A stretch of 64,000 nucleotides of DNA, taken from NCBI GenBank assembly GCA_021234155.1, contig JAJEKV010000059.1:475844-539843 (forward strand), in the 5' to 3' direction. The first letter of the stretch is position 1, and every line of letters begins with the position of its first letter. This document shows positions 34,904 to 45,728 of the stretch, piece by piece. Under the pieces are notes generated by a model. The model did no database searches. It was not told where the DNA came from and worked only from the letters and a program-made list of their open reading frames with translations. The stretch comes from Isoetes taiwanensis. Its lineage: Eukaryota > Streptophyta > Lycopodiopsida > Isoetales > Isoetaceae. Both the position numbers and the translations under genes were made by a program.

Positions 34904-35440
34904 TGGCCCATAAAGGAACTCCTCATACAAATTTCTATCGTCTGTAAGTTGCTCTGTGACTAGGAGAGAGCTCCACGCGCCTTTGCACTAGGTGGTTCAT
35001 GTGTGAAGAGGGTGTAATGATTGTGCCCATACGACCACTATGGTCTCTTCACCCACTGTAATATATATTGTAATGAGCCCATTTATGAATATAAGGTATC
35101 TCAAAACTAGTATTTTTGGGTGATTAAGTAAACGATTTGCATAATTTTTGTTGGAATTTGTGATCTATTGTCTACCCACCTAAGAAAATAGAGCCAAAAT
35201 GTTCAACTAAGAATCTTTTTCAATTAGAACTTGATAGGTCTAATGCATGTTTGCATTGCATTGTTCTTGTTCTCGACACGCTATCCTAGAAAACTGGAAG
35301 AAATGCTTGGATGCACACTAATAGACAAAAATTCCAATTATTGCCAGTTTTCGGGTCGGGGTGCTTCTTTTTGTGTAAATTAACAGGGTTCCGAAAAAAA
35401 ATGGGAATGGAATGAGTCCCACTTTAATTAAATACGACTT

Positions 35441-36630
35441 TTCTAGGGTAAATCGTTTGCTGCAGGAAAATGACTTTATGGACTTCTGGCATGGTACGGT
35501 GAACGGCTGCAACAATCTTCTTGCGGCCTATGCAGCAGCAGAATTTTCGAGACTCATAAGATGTAGGGGATGGCGAAATTCTCAGAGCATTTGGATCAAG
35601 GCTCACCGCCGAGGTAAAGACAAAGGCAGTTTGATGTCTCCGAGTTTGGTTGATCCAATTCGTAAATATTTGCAATGGGTTCTTCTAAGTTTTTGCATAT
35701 GCACATCAAAGATTGGATTCTCATGTTCGTTGGGGACCCCGGGAGCCATAGCGCATGGATTGATAATGCCCCTTTCTTTCTCGCCTTTGGAAGTTTGATT
35801 AATGGCTTTTAGGTAGCTTGATGAACGATTCCCATGAAATGTATAGCCAAGTATCCCTGTACCACCAAATGCATGGATAAATTTAAGTTAATCGCTTTTC
35901 AATTGAATACAACTCATCTTGCTTCGCAGAAATCTATTTTTCTCGCCTATCCGGGCCTTGCCTTTGGTGGCATCGCGGAGCGTGCGCAAACTAAGTTGAT
36001 TTTGTAATGCTAAGGACCTGGATCAGTCGTATTTGGCAACCATTTCATTCATTAATGTTTTTATTTGTGGGATTTGAGCGTAGGTATCCCGTTGGATGCA
36101 ACCGGTGAAAGGCAAACAAATGGAGACTAAGAATTAGATACCCGAGGCAATGCTCAACCAAGATGTTGGATTTTTCGACTGAGAGGCAAGGGGTGTGATG
36201 TGGTGGGAAGAATATCTAGTGACATGTTAATTATACAAGAGGCTATTAGCGACAAGGTTAAGGTCGCCCCATTGCTCGATCTCAAGGCATGATTTTTCAA
36301 TGCTTAAGCAAAATATGTTCATGATCACCGACTTTTAGGGGTTGTAAATGATGGGTCTATTCTTACATTTCATGTCCACATTTGTTGGAGGGTTCATACT
36401 TGGGTTCATAACGTTATGGCGATTAGGTGTTGTAACACTTGGCATCCTTCCCCGAATTGCGATTTCGGTGGTCTCAGATGCCTATGCACTCACCGGGTGT
36501 TACTTCCAAGAGCCAGCAAAGATATGCAACGCAGAAGCATAGCTCCTTTTACGGTTGGTTCTTGAAAAATAAATCAATAGCAATGTGTTTTAAGTCTAAG
36601 AAATTTAATTGCAAGACTTAGGTTTGCTTT
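35441..36630 (+). pseudogene. ABCB (MDR/ABCB19-like) transporter gene segment, unit 1
   Basis: ABCB proteins are full-size ABC exporters of the plasma membrane; ABCB19 moves auxin. Exon-like pieces of the first transmembrane domain are readable in order: GTPGAIAHGLIMPLSF (about 35735-35785, TM1), a degraded piece near 35930-36000, an EAMLNQDVGFFD-related piece near 36140-36260 (clearer in unit 2), and HFMSTFVGGFILGFITLW with YALTG near 36360-36510, continuing TSKSQQRYA. Introns between them look retained. Frameshifts and stops occur in most exons. The nucleotide-binding domains are absent. The leader of this unit is displaced to 26606-26811 by the TIR element. Confidence 0.8.
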
Positions 36631-36636
36631 TATCCC

Positions 36637-37878
36637 CTTGTTTATGTGGGTTTGTGGAATATCCGTATATGCCGGGCATATGCTTAAAATATTTCGTGAT
36701 CGCTACAAACCGGTCGCTGCGAAACTCTCTGGTCAGCCCCTGCGTCGGATGGTGCCGTTCGAACCCCTAACCGAATGAAATTTCATTTCGTGGAGTGCAA
36801 GATAAGCTTCTAGGGTAAATCGCTTGCTGCAGGAAAATGAGTTTATGGACTTCCGCATGGTACGGTGAACGGCTGCAACAATCTTCTTGCGGCCTATGCA
36901 GCAGCCAGTAATTTTCGGAGACTCATAAGATGTAGGGGATGGCATAAATTTCAGTAGCATTTGGATCAAGGCTCACCCGCCGAGGTAAAGACAAAGGCAG
37001 GTTTGATGTCTCCGAAGTTTGGTTAATCCAATTCGTAAATATTTGCAATGGGTTCTTCTAAGTTTTTGCATATGCGCACATCAAAGATTGATTCTCATGT
37101 TCGTTGGGGACCACGGGAGCCATAGCGCATGGATTGATAATGCCCGCTTTTTCTCGCCTTTGGAAGTTTGATTAACAGCCTTAGGTAGCTTGATGAACGA
37201 TTCCCATGAAATGTATAGCCAAGTATCCCAGGTACCACCAAATGCATGGATAAATTTAAGTTAATCGCTTTTCAATTGAATACAACTCATCTTGCTTCTG
37301 CAGAAATCTATTTTTCTCGCCTATCCGGGCCTTGCCTACTTTGGTGGCATCGTGGAGTGTGCAGAACTAAGTTGATTTTGTAATGCTAAGGACTGGATCA
37401 GGCTGTATTTGGCAACCATTTCATTCATTAATGTTTTTATTTGTGGGATTTGAGCAGAGGTATCCTGTTGGATGCAAACTGGTGAAAGGCAAACAGCGAG
37501 ACTAAGAATTAGATACCTGGAGGCAATGCTCAACCAAGATGTTGGATTTTTCGATACAGAGGCAAGGACAGATGATGTGGTCGGAAGAATATCTAGTGAC
37601 ATGTTAATTATACAAGAGGCTATTAGCGACAAGGTTACTGTCTGCCCCATTGCTCTGATCTCAAGGCATGATTTTTCAATGCTTAAGCAAAATATGTTCA
37701 TGATCAGCTGACTTTAGGGGTTGTGACAGATGGGTCTATTCTTACATTTCATGTCGACATTTGTTGGAGGGTTCATACTTGGGTTCATAACGTTATGGCG
37801 ATTAGGTGTTGTAACACTTGGCATCCTTCCTGTAATTGCGATTTCTGGTGGTCTGTATGCCTATGCACTCACTGGTGT
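36637..37878 (+). pseudogene. ABCB (MDR/ABCB19-like) transporter gene segment, unit 2
   Basis: Tandem copy of unit 1 and better preserved. GAIAHGLIMP is at about 37115-37145, and KSIFLAYPGLAYFGG follows a tctgcag acceptor at about 37303. Segment 37472-37640 reads TGERQTARLRIRYLEAMLNQ then DVGFFDTEARTDDVVGRISS and IIQEAISDKV, the intracellular coupling region. Segment 37728-37876 reads FLHFMSTFVGGFILGFITLW and GGLYAYALTG. Unit 1 differs mainly by single-base deletions. The unit stops abruptly after YALTG at about 37878, where a PP2A B56 fragment on the other strand begins. No ATP-binding domain is present. Confidence 0.85.
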
Positions 37879-37881
37879 ATG

Positions 37882-38425
37882 TCATGGTCAATATACTTCT
37901 TTGCTACTTTTGCATCTGTATCAGGAGACATAACATATCATAGAATATACAAATTGTAGATGTGGCCATGCAGGTTCCATGGTCGGCTCCTCTTCCTCTG
38001 GGTCCAAGCTTTCCGAGCCTGAGTTTCCATGGGCAGAAGGAGGAAGTGAACGGAAAATATTTGTACCAACCATCTTCACAACATCTTCATAAGCAGGTTC
38101 ATGTATTTTCCCCGTGACAAGTGTTATATATTCTACAAGTTCATTAAGATTTTGTTTCTTTATCTCTTTTCTCCGTTTGCATTCTTTGTTGGATCTGTGA
38201 AGTCAAAAACGTTGGTGCAGAGCTTGAGCTTATTGATGAAAAGCATTTGCCGATCCGAACTAGGAACATCTTTGAATAAGGGCAACTGTTCAAAGTTTGA
38301 CCCATTTGCAGCAGACACTGGCTTATCCTTTATCTGGCTTGCCCCATATCCCCGGCCGTGTGCCCCAACATTTTGTCTCGCAGAGGTGTCATTGGCGGTG
38401 CCATCTGGTTGTTGCCGACGCCCGT
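37882..38425 (-). pseudogene. PP2A regulatory subunit B56 (B') N-terminal fragment
   Basis: B56 subunits target protein phosphatase 2A to its substrates. The minus strand reads in order: an N-terminal linker (QIKDKPVSAANGS, about 38310-38350), PLFKDVPSSDRQMLFINKLK and [14 protein letters not shown] (38190-38290), LNELVEYIT (about 38140), [20 protein letters not shown] (38040-38100), [17 protein letters not shown] (37965-38010), then after a short gap [15 protein letters not shown] (37885-37930). This order matches the family N-terminus through the first HEAT-like repeats. A few-base insertion before LNELVEYIT and a deletion after WPHLQFVY break the frame. It is intronless across the match and is about the first 40% of the protein. 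The lower end abuts the ABCB unit. Confidence 0.85.
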
Positions 38426-40794
38426 GAGTTTATGTATGCCTATCCATATTTCTCATCCCTCTCACCGGCCAGATTGTTGGCCGTAAAAAAATATTACATA
38501 TCAACGATTCATAACTACCGCAAATATGGGACGGATTGAGCAAAAGGCTGAAGAATTCCCTCCGGGTAAGATAATTCCCATGCTTTAATTTCACATGTCC
38601 CTTATTGATGTTTATAGTCATGAGATGCATGTTATTATGATATTTGCAATCGATTATAAAGTCTATGCCGGTAAAAGCTCTTAATAGTCTTCTATATGTT
38701 ATGACATTGATTGCCATGTCTTTCTCCAATCTTCGTTATTCTACCGATGATCTAGCATGGTGTTATTTCATCTCTGTTAAGCCATGCGTGTTCTTAATCT
38801 TTACGGTGACTCTAATGAGGAATTTGGTAGATTTTCATCCATGGACGGACTGTTTGTGAATATTAATCTTGCCTCGTCTTTTCTATGGTGACCATGCTCG
38901 TGAAAAAAATCAGGGCATTTCTTCCTTAGCTAGCCCCTACTTATTTTCCTGAGCCAATGGGTCCAATTTGCTAGATCGCTTAAATATTTGTTTGTTGACC
39001 CATAAAGATTCGAGACTCATGTGTGGCTGCCGGATCTAATTTGCAAGTATGTTTGACCGCTTATTTGCTAAAAGCTTGAGAATCAAGGTGATCAAACTTA
39101 ATCAATGATCGCTATTTCATGCTCGCAATGCATTCACCAAAGGTCCGATGGCAAAGTGTGTTTATATTTGAAGATGTCTTAGTTGTACATATCTTATGTT
39201 AGTTTTTATAGAACAAATGGAAAAAGGGGTTATAGCTAATCTGTTGTTAAAAGTTGTTTATATTTTATGATATAGGTAAAACGGAAGCTTCTAAAGAAAA
39301 GGGCCCCGAGCGAGGAAGATTTTGAAGCCTTTGCGTAAGGACATGAAAGGTGATAATCGAAGATGACGAGGAAAAGCTAGAAACAAATTTTTCTACCCCA
39401 TTTAAACACCGAGGACCTAAAATCTGTTTTGTTTAGATTGAATTCGGACAAATTATTTTCGCTTTTGGCGCTGTGTTCTCGGGGATGAAGATGGATGCTA
39501 AGATGTTGGCACCAAAGAAGAGTCAAGGACCGGCTTGGTCGGATCATCCGCTACTTGGGTCGTGCTATTGGCCGTGGGAGGACATTTTTACCGGTATTGT
39601 CATGAAGTTAAAAGGCGGTGGAGTGATTGCTCATAAGACTTTCCACAGGTTTGTTGAATGCTATTGGGACTTTTAAGGTGTTAAATTTGGTAAAACATGT
39701 CAAACCATCCTTAAGGTCTCTTATGTTTAAGGTCTTAATAGTAATGGTTTTCTTGTGTGATGGGGAGTAAGACATTATTTGTTATAAGATGCATAATAAT
39801 GTGATCTGAAGGATGAAAAGATCGCCACGCTTAAACCGCCCTTTACTATTTAAGAGTGACAATTTACTTGAAAGTTCCACCGATTGTTTTGTGACAGTGC
39901 CCAGCTTGGATAAGGCGTTGTTATTTATATGAACATGATCCAGTCTTGCAATTATTTTGGCATCGTGAACCCCAGCTTAATACGATCTCCCTCCTCTTTG
40001 CTTGGTCTGGGGTTGAAGCTAGAATTTTGCATGTGGCCCCTAGGAATGATTTACTCCCAACATTTGGGCGACAATTTAGATCTACATGACAAGAATAATA
40101 TAGTGCAATCTTTATAAGTGTATCTTAGTGCACAAAATATGTATTATTGACGCACTTGGTGAAAATAAAAAGTCAAGACGCCCATGCCATAATGACTCCT
40201 CCAAAAAGCCTATCATACTTCACCCTTGGCTTCAACAACATATTGCCCTTTACGTTTGATTAACATATATCAACCCTAGCCTTAACAACCTTTGTTCTAT
40301 ATTCATTGCCCTTTTGAAACTTTTAAATCATTGCATTTCCATAATTTGTCAATAAATAATGTACCCTAATTCCCTCATTCATCCGCTAATTGCTAAAAGA
40401 TTAACAATGGGGCTAAACGTAAACAATGAGTTGTACACATGCCTTGCATATATTATTTAGCTTCTCACGCATTCTATTGCTCTAGACCCAACCAACTCCC
40501 CCCTCCCCCCAAAAAGCAACACATGAAGCATCACCAACATACCTACATGGAATAATTACAAATAACCCTTAATATTATTATTTATTCAACTGCTTCCACG
40601 TCAATACCTTACAACATAATCTTATCCTCCTTCTACACAATTAGTGAAAATATCCTTGCTACCCAAACGCCCATGGCAAAACTTCGCCATTCACCTCTTG
40701 TGCCTACCCTTTTGTAAAGAACGCATTGGTAATCCCGGGAGAAGCTACGGGGAACCCAACAAAATGTAAGGAAATCTCATAAAGTTTAAAGGAA
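38426..40794. other. Mostly featureless; possible gene debris at 39265-39670
   Basis: Short open stretches exist. One near 39279-39320 (LLKKRAPSEEDFEAFA) follows an AG acceptor-like site, and one of about 67 codons lies at 39473-39676. A third open reading near 39928-40090 has no start. None resembles a family strongly enough to name. The sequence looks like degraded exons among AT-rich DNA. Confidence 0.3.
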
Positions 40795-41400
40795 TCTAGA
40801 AGAACCTCCACTTACTTGGCAAGAAAGATTTAAGATAATTCTGGTACAAAGACTTGGCCTTCGGTCATCTTCATCATGGATGCCAACCTCAAGTTATACA
40901 TTATGATTTAAAATCTAGTAATATTTTGCTAGATAATAACCATAATGCCCTCATTTCTCGATTATGGTCTAGCCAATCTCCTCCCCATGCTTGATGATAT
41001 GTCATGCAAGAAATTCCAAAGCCCTAGGATATATGGCACCCGAGTTTGCATGTCGAGTTTAAGAATCAACGAGAAATGTGATGTGTATGGATTTGGGGTG
41101 ATTCTCTTGGAACTTGTCACGTGAAGGCGGCCGCTGGAGTACATGGAAGATGATGTGGTTATCCTCTGCGATTATGTCAGGTCATTGCTTGATGAAGGGA
41201 AAGCCCTGACCTGTATTGACACAAATCTACCAAGTTATCCAGAAGATGAAGTTCTTCCTGTTATAAAACTAGGACTTATTTGCACATCTCAGATCCCTTC
41301 AAATAGGCCATCTATGGCAGAAGTTGTGCAGATTCTAGAGCTTATCAAACCTCTCTGTCACCTCAAGGATAGCCTATCGGAGAGGTCATCGGATCCGTAA
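40795..41400 (+). pseudogene. LRR receptor-like kinase (IRK/PXC2-type), C-terminal kinase fragment
   Basis: The second half of a plant receptor kinase domain, close in motif wording to the IRK/PXC2 group. Order: [11 protein letters not shown], then [14 protein letters not shown] (catalytic loop; the usual HRD reads HYD, as in this atypical kinase group), [11 protein letters not shown] (DYG instead of DFG), LGYMAPEFACR, and EKCDVYGFGVILLELVT. An in-frame TGA (41133-41135) then replaces a Gly codon before RRPLEYMEDDVV, followed by GLICTSQIPSNRPSMAEVVQ and a natural stop at 41398-41400. There are at least three frameshifts besides the stop. The final 85 codons (41143-41400) are intact. The extracellular LRRs and the kinase N-lobe are missing. 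Confidence 0.85.
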
Positions 41401-41926
41401 AACAGTCTGGAAGACTCTGGCTCTTGGGGTTTGTAAAATTAAATATTGGATACCTATTGAGCTATGCAGGACTCTGTTCTGTGATGGAGAGAGCAGTCTC
41501 CTTGACAGAATTCAGAGTCCTGTTTTTTAATGCATCGTCTGTTTAATTTTCTTCCATATACGGATGCATCTATATTTTTTGAAGTATTCTGGTGTTTGCT
41601 TGGTCTTCTTCATGCTAAAGCTTCTAGTGCTTCAAATAGACAAAGAGGAAGCCTCCACTAACCTGCAGATGCCTTCCTTTAAACATAATCAAAGTTGCAA
41701 TATATCTTCTAATGGACTCAAAGTGGACCTGCTGGAATCTTTCAGATTGACCCACAAATAGTAATATTCTTTTTTGCTAAAAGACATGTAGAGATTTGTA
41801 TTATCTAGCTTTGAAATCTCCCCATTCTGTCATTGCTTATCATTAGATTGTGAAAGAATAAATAGAACATGGAAAGAAGAATGGAAGCCAAAATGCGCTT
41901 GTTCCAAGTGTAAATCAATTAATATA
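41401..41926. other. 3' flank of the kinase pseudogene
   Basis: No gene is visible. A foldback CAGGACTCTG...CAGAGTCCTG spans 41467-41522 with a 10-bp perfect outer stem, about 70 bases after the stop codon. Confidence 0.5.
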
Positions 41927-42135
41927 ACCCATTTCTGTGCTGAGAGTTGGTTGTTAGCCCACAGCAGAAGGCATTCTACCTAATAAAGCAGAAACTTCAG
42001 ATCCTGCTTGAACGAAACGAAAGATATTGTCAATGAATAGAAGTACGTCTTGCTTATTAACATCTCGAAAATATTCGGCCATGGTTAGAGCGGTTAAACC
42101 AACTCTCATACGAGCTCCTGGTGATTCATTCATCT
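41927..42135 (-). pseudogene. atpB: Plastid atpB fragment in nuclear DNA (NUPT)
   Basis: The minus strand encodes about 69 residues of the chloroplast ATP synthase beta subunit: [20 protein letters not shown], then [39 protein letters not shown], a stop, and QPTLSTEMG. The wording is plastid type ([14 protein letters not shown]), not mitochondrial type (RARVGLTGLTVAEHF). The full gene is about 500 codons, and plant sequence unrelated to atpB flanks both ends. TAA (where Tyr TAC/TAT is expected) interrupts it, which indicates a relaxed nuclear copy. Protein similarity is otherwise complete, so the transfer is probably not very old. Confidence 0.9.
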
Positions 42136-42697
42136 AAAGATGCAAGAAAATATGAGGACTCGATTAAGAATGGTTCACCACTATGCCGAACCAAAATTAA
42201 CTGACACCAACCAAGTTAAACGTGCATATTAGAAATGGGATTACTACATCATCAAGGCACTTAAACACGCATATTCGAAATGGGATTGTTATATTACCAA
42301 AGCACGAATTGGTCCTTTTGTACCATTGGGTACTCTATTCTTAATATTTGAATGCATTCACTAAGAAAATGAAAGCATGTATTCATACCGGCCCTGTACA
42401 ATTTCCATTACTAATATAACTACAAAAAGCATTCTTCATAAATGGCTAATATGTTTTAGACAAAGATCATAATCACGTCAATCCTAATTGGTCTAAGTAC
42501 TGAGCTTTGCAAGCCTCTTCTTGGTCCATGTACAATTCATAAACAAAACAACACAAAACAAAACCCCACGTTCAAACCATTAATAAGCCCCGACACATAA
42601 AATGACCCAACAAGAACCATGAAAACGAAACGACAACAAGAAACATGAAAACACATTCCCAGGCCACCGCAGGGCAACCCTCCGTGCGCAGCACCTT
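42136..42697. other. No gene; one ~60-base imperfect tandem duplication
   Basis: Around 42218-42310 a unit with aaatgggatt, cgtgcatatt/cacgcatatt and caaggcact/caaagcacg occurs twice. The remainder has no recognised feature. Confidence 0.4.
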
Positions 42698-43876
42698 GTT
42701 TATCTTTTGCACAGTATATATCTTTTCTCATCGAAATAGATGGTACAGGCGCAGTTGCATTGACATTCCTCTCCGTGCTCGTTAGGTACCTCGACCCCAA
42801 ACTGAGTAAGCCATAAGGCATTCGCATGGAGATTCATCCTTTTCCATCTCAGCCTCTTGAACATGATGAGAGTATTTCCTGCAAACAAGAAGATAACATG
42901 CATTATAAGAATAGAAGTAAACATTAATTCTGGTTATCATAAACTTCCAAAACCCAATTAATGTCATATTGGGCTTGTTTGATAATGGCATTGGGCCAAA
43001 CAATCTCATCCTTGAAAATCAAGGCGTTTCTTCCCTTCCACATTCTCCACAGGAGAATATATCTCCTCCATTCAACTGGATTGGCAGGGAAAAAGAGCTC
43101 AATAGCTTGCATATTGGCTAGACCAGGAATGTTGAGCTCAGTTTCTGCTAACTCCAGAATCCATTCTGCCCAAAGACAGTTTTTAAATAAATGTTCTTCA
43201 TTTTCCTGATCCTGCAAACATCTAACACAGATATCAGAGTTAGACATGTTAAGCCTCCACCTCTTTCTGTTGGTACCGAGGGCTCTATGCCAAAGCTGCC
43301 ACATGAATGCCTTGATTTTTGGATGGATGGGGCTTTTCCACATAAAGGTCAAATTTTTGGAGACTCTATCAGAATCAATATTCCATTTAATATGAATGGA
43401 TATTTCTTGATTCCTGTTAAGATACCTGTAGGCCAAATTAACTCTGTAACCACTGAAACCATTAATATGCCAAAACTCATTAGTGTTGTGCCAATCACCA
43501 ACTGCCAACTTCTGGGAAATACTATTGAACAGATGCCTGGAGTCCTCACCCAAGTCTCTAAGGGTTGATTCCTGATAATCAAAATCATCAATAATATCCC
43601 TTATATAAATTATGCCCCTATTAGTCCACTGCTTGGTTAACTTAGGGAAGTTAGTGGCTAAGTACATACTTGGATCATCCAAAATCAAAGAGGGACTCCA
43701 AAAAATAGGCTGATCCTGAGAAAGGCCTTCTTTCCATGTATACATACCTTTAACTTTTAACCAGGCTCTGATCCATTTCTTGATAATCGAAGGCATGGAG
43801 GCAGGGACAGTAAAGTCAAAGAAAATGCTGTGAGACAGCTGCAATTTGAGGTTTCTCCAACCAAAAGGGTGACAAT
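42698..43876 (-). mobile_element. LINE-A 3' end, 5'-truncated copy
   Basis: Nearly identical to 59055-60234 but on the other strand. It carries the last 310 or so codons of LINE-A ORF2, in one open frame from 43880 down to the stop at 42924-42926. These include the zinc-knuckle zf-RVT region (WKSPIHPKIKAFMWQLWHRA, CVRCLQDQENEEHLFKNC), then the 3' untranslated region ending gcaaaagataaa. It is truncated at the 5' side beside a 12-base sequence (agggtgacaata) that is repeated 34 bases further on, suggesting microhomology at the truncation. Confidence 0.9.
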
Positions 43877-43912
43877 ACATATGGGTCTCCCTTATACATA
43901 AGGGTGACAATA

Positions 43913-44152
43913 GTTGGGTTTGTGTTACGGAACACTGAAGACCTTGTTTTGGCTATGTTGAAGCCCAAGCCAGAGGACAGAATAACTTTGGAGCAAATTT
44001 TATCTCATCCATGGATCGTTAAACACTGTTCAAGTGCAACTTCATGTCAGAAAGGAAGAATGTCCCATTTGCATAGGAAATGTGTTCAGCCTAAAAATCC
44101 CCTCTCCAAACTATGGCAGGCTATGATGCCTCATTTAACAGTTCATTGCTGA
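43913..44152 (+). pseudogene. Ser/Thr protein kinase C-terminal fragment
   Basis: The frame reads TEDLVLAMLKPKPEDRITLE then QILSHPWIVKHCSS, the C-terminal alpha-helices of a Ser/Thr kinase domain including the conserved Arg that closes the lobe. The continuation to the stop is not recognisable. No start codon or catalytic residues are present. The upstream part is cut off by the LINE-A 3' fragment, whose 5' end lies about 36 bases away. The subgroup cannot be decided from this short piece. Confidence 0.65.
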
Positions 44153-44344
44153 TCAGCAAAGTCAAAAGGGTTTCACAGGAGGCTGGCACACTTACATCAT
44201 ATAACTTCAGTTTTGTACATAAAAAATGTAACTCCAAAAACGCATGGTAGAATGTACCATTGTGCACGTAATGGTTGCACGTATTTTCATTAGACGTTGG
44301 AACATTGGTTGCAAATATTTCCTTTAAAGCCAAGCATATTGGCA

Positions 44345-44600
44345 ACTAAAAGTTGCTTCCAACTCTTTTTTGGAACCAAACATTTGGTAAACATTAATAT
44401 TGTGTATTTACCAAGATTGGGTAAATATTCAGAGTGTTTTATCTTGGAATTAATGATTTGTATTCCATGTCTTTAAGGCTTCTTCAAAATGCTTCCTTAG
44501 TCAACTCAGGCATGTCAACCTTGCATCATAGATGGCAATTATCATTAGCCAATCAGAATCCACAAGACCATACTTTTGCCTAGCCCTATTGATAATTATC
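44345..44600. repeat. Dispersed repeat, inverted partner of 61475-61705
   Basis: The segment with ttttttggaaccaaacattt, gtgttttatcttggaattaa and caagaccatacttttgcc is the reverse complement of 61475-61705, with indels. The identity of the repeat is unknown. Confidence 0.8.
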
Positions 44601-45340
44601 CCCTTCCCCCTTCGCAATTATGGACCTCTTAGTTTGCCTTACGTAGCTTCTAGTACTATTAATTTTTTTAGCAGGCTTGCCTAACCCGGGGTGCAAGATA
44701 TTCTGGAATTATAAGATGTCCACATTGCTTGCCACCTCATCTGATATTGTTTCCAACCATTGGATCTTTAAAATTATGCATCAACGGTCCACGAAACTAG
44801 AAAAGCCCTGAAATTAGCCTCTCGACCTCCTTCGACGATGGCTCTCCAGTATCATTATGGGATCGATCCATGTTTTCTGTTGGTGCAAACTAAGAAGAAT
44901 GAATTTTGGATTGAGAAGCTTAGGCAGAAGGCAGAGAAGGCAGGACTGAGTAGTGCGTTTTGTTAAGCTTTGGGTTGCATAACAACTTTCTTGAAGAGCT
45001 TCGGCATGCTACGATTTTGTTACTGCAGCCTTGTTCATGTTCAAGTGTTCAACTATTGCTGTAAGTGTTTCCAAGCTTAAGTGTTCAACTTCTAAAACCG
45101 TTATAATGCTGAAGTGTTCAACTTAATGATGAAGTGTCTAGCGGGACTGTAGCATCTTGCAAATAGTATTTTTAAGTACATCCAACCCGCATGGATTTAA
45201 GGGAAGAGTTTGGCATCAGGTTCCCCGAGTTCGTTTTAAATACATGGAGTTCTATATTATCGTGGCTGGGGCTCTCTTAGATATGTGTATTGAATTTCTC
45301 TATTCAACCCGTCTCAAGTTCATAGGTAGTTGATTTTCTT
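44601..45340. other. No gene recognised; one 42-codon small frame
   Basis: 44838-44966 encodes a 42-residue frame starting MALQYHYGIDPCF with a basic C-terminal half (KLRQKAEKAGLSSAFC). Its composition is protein-like, but there is no homology that I recognise. The rest includes several copies of aagtgttcaact at 45045-45125. Confidence 0.3.
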
Positions 45341-45728
45341 GGGTGTTTATATCATCTACCTAAGGCATATAGTTGATTTTCTTGCCATTTCTTATTACTA
45401 AGTGTTTGACTTTTTCGCCGCTCATTTCACGGGCCAGAAAATGCATAATTGAGAATGATGCCACCGTGATTCACTATATCTCTTTGTTTCAGATAACTAC
45501 ATGTGCTAGTTTTTGTTAAACGCTCCTTTTTTTTTTAATTGTTTTTTTTTTTTTTTTTTTTTTTTTTAATTGTTGGGTTGGCTACTAGATCCCAAAAGGC
45601 ATTGATTGAGATTTTTTAGATTTGGATTTGTATCATTGCAATGTTGCAGTTTAAACTTTCACATCATACAAATTACTATTGCTTTATGCTAGCATCATTT
45701 CATTGACAATTTTTCCAACACCACACTA
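45341..45728. repeat. X repeat, second copy, contiguous with copy B
   Basis: Matches 12204-12579. It joins the duplicated block without the Helitron, giving the empty site cacta/tggtatatt at 45728/45729. A T-run of about 29 bases near 45540 is longer than in the first copy. Confidence 0.85.

Larger units (their letters stand above)
26812..35440. mobile_element. 8.6-kb element with 25-bp terminal inverted repeats
   Basis: The left end (26812-26836) starts AAGTCGTATTTAATTAAAGT. The right end (35416-35440) is its perfect 25-base reverse complement. TTCT flanks both ends (26808-26811 and 35441-35444), and the empty site aagcttctaggg is seen at 36806-36817 in the second ABCB unit. This is the structure of a cut-and-paste DNA transposon with a 4-bp target duplication. 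No transposase frame is recognisable. The inside holds ankyrin, calcyphosin-like and PPR gene pieces, a Helitron end and several tandem repeats, so it is a non-autonomous carrier with later insertions. The superfamily is unassigned. Confidence 0.75.

Noticed and set aside
39928..40090. Similarity to isocitrate dehydrogenase in an open plus-strand reading
   Set aside because: Only a few scattered residues agree, and no neighbouring exon of that enzyme was found.
42961..43568. Plus-strand frames of 82 and 125 codons, repeated at 59365-59972 on the other strand
   Set aside because: Antisense shadows of the LINE-A ORF2 zinc-knuckle region.
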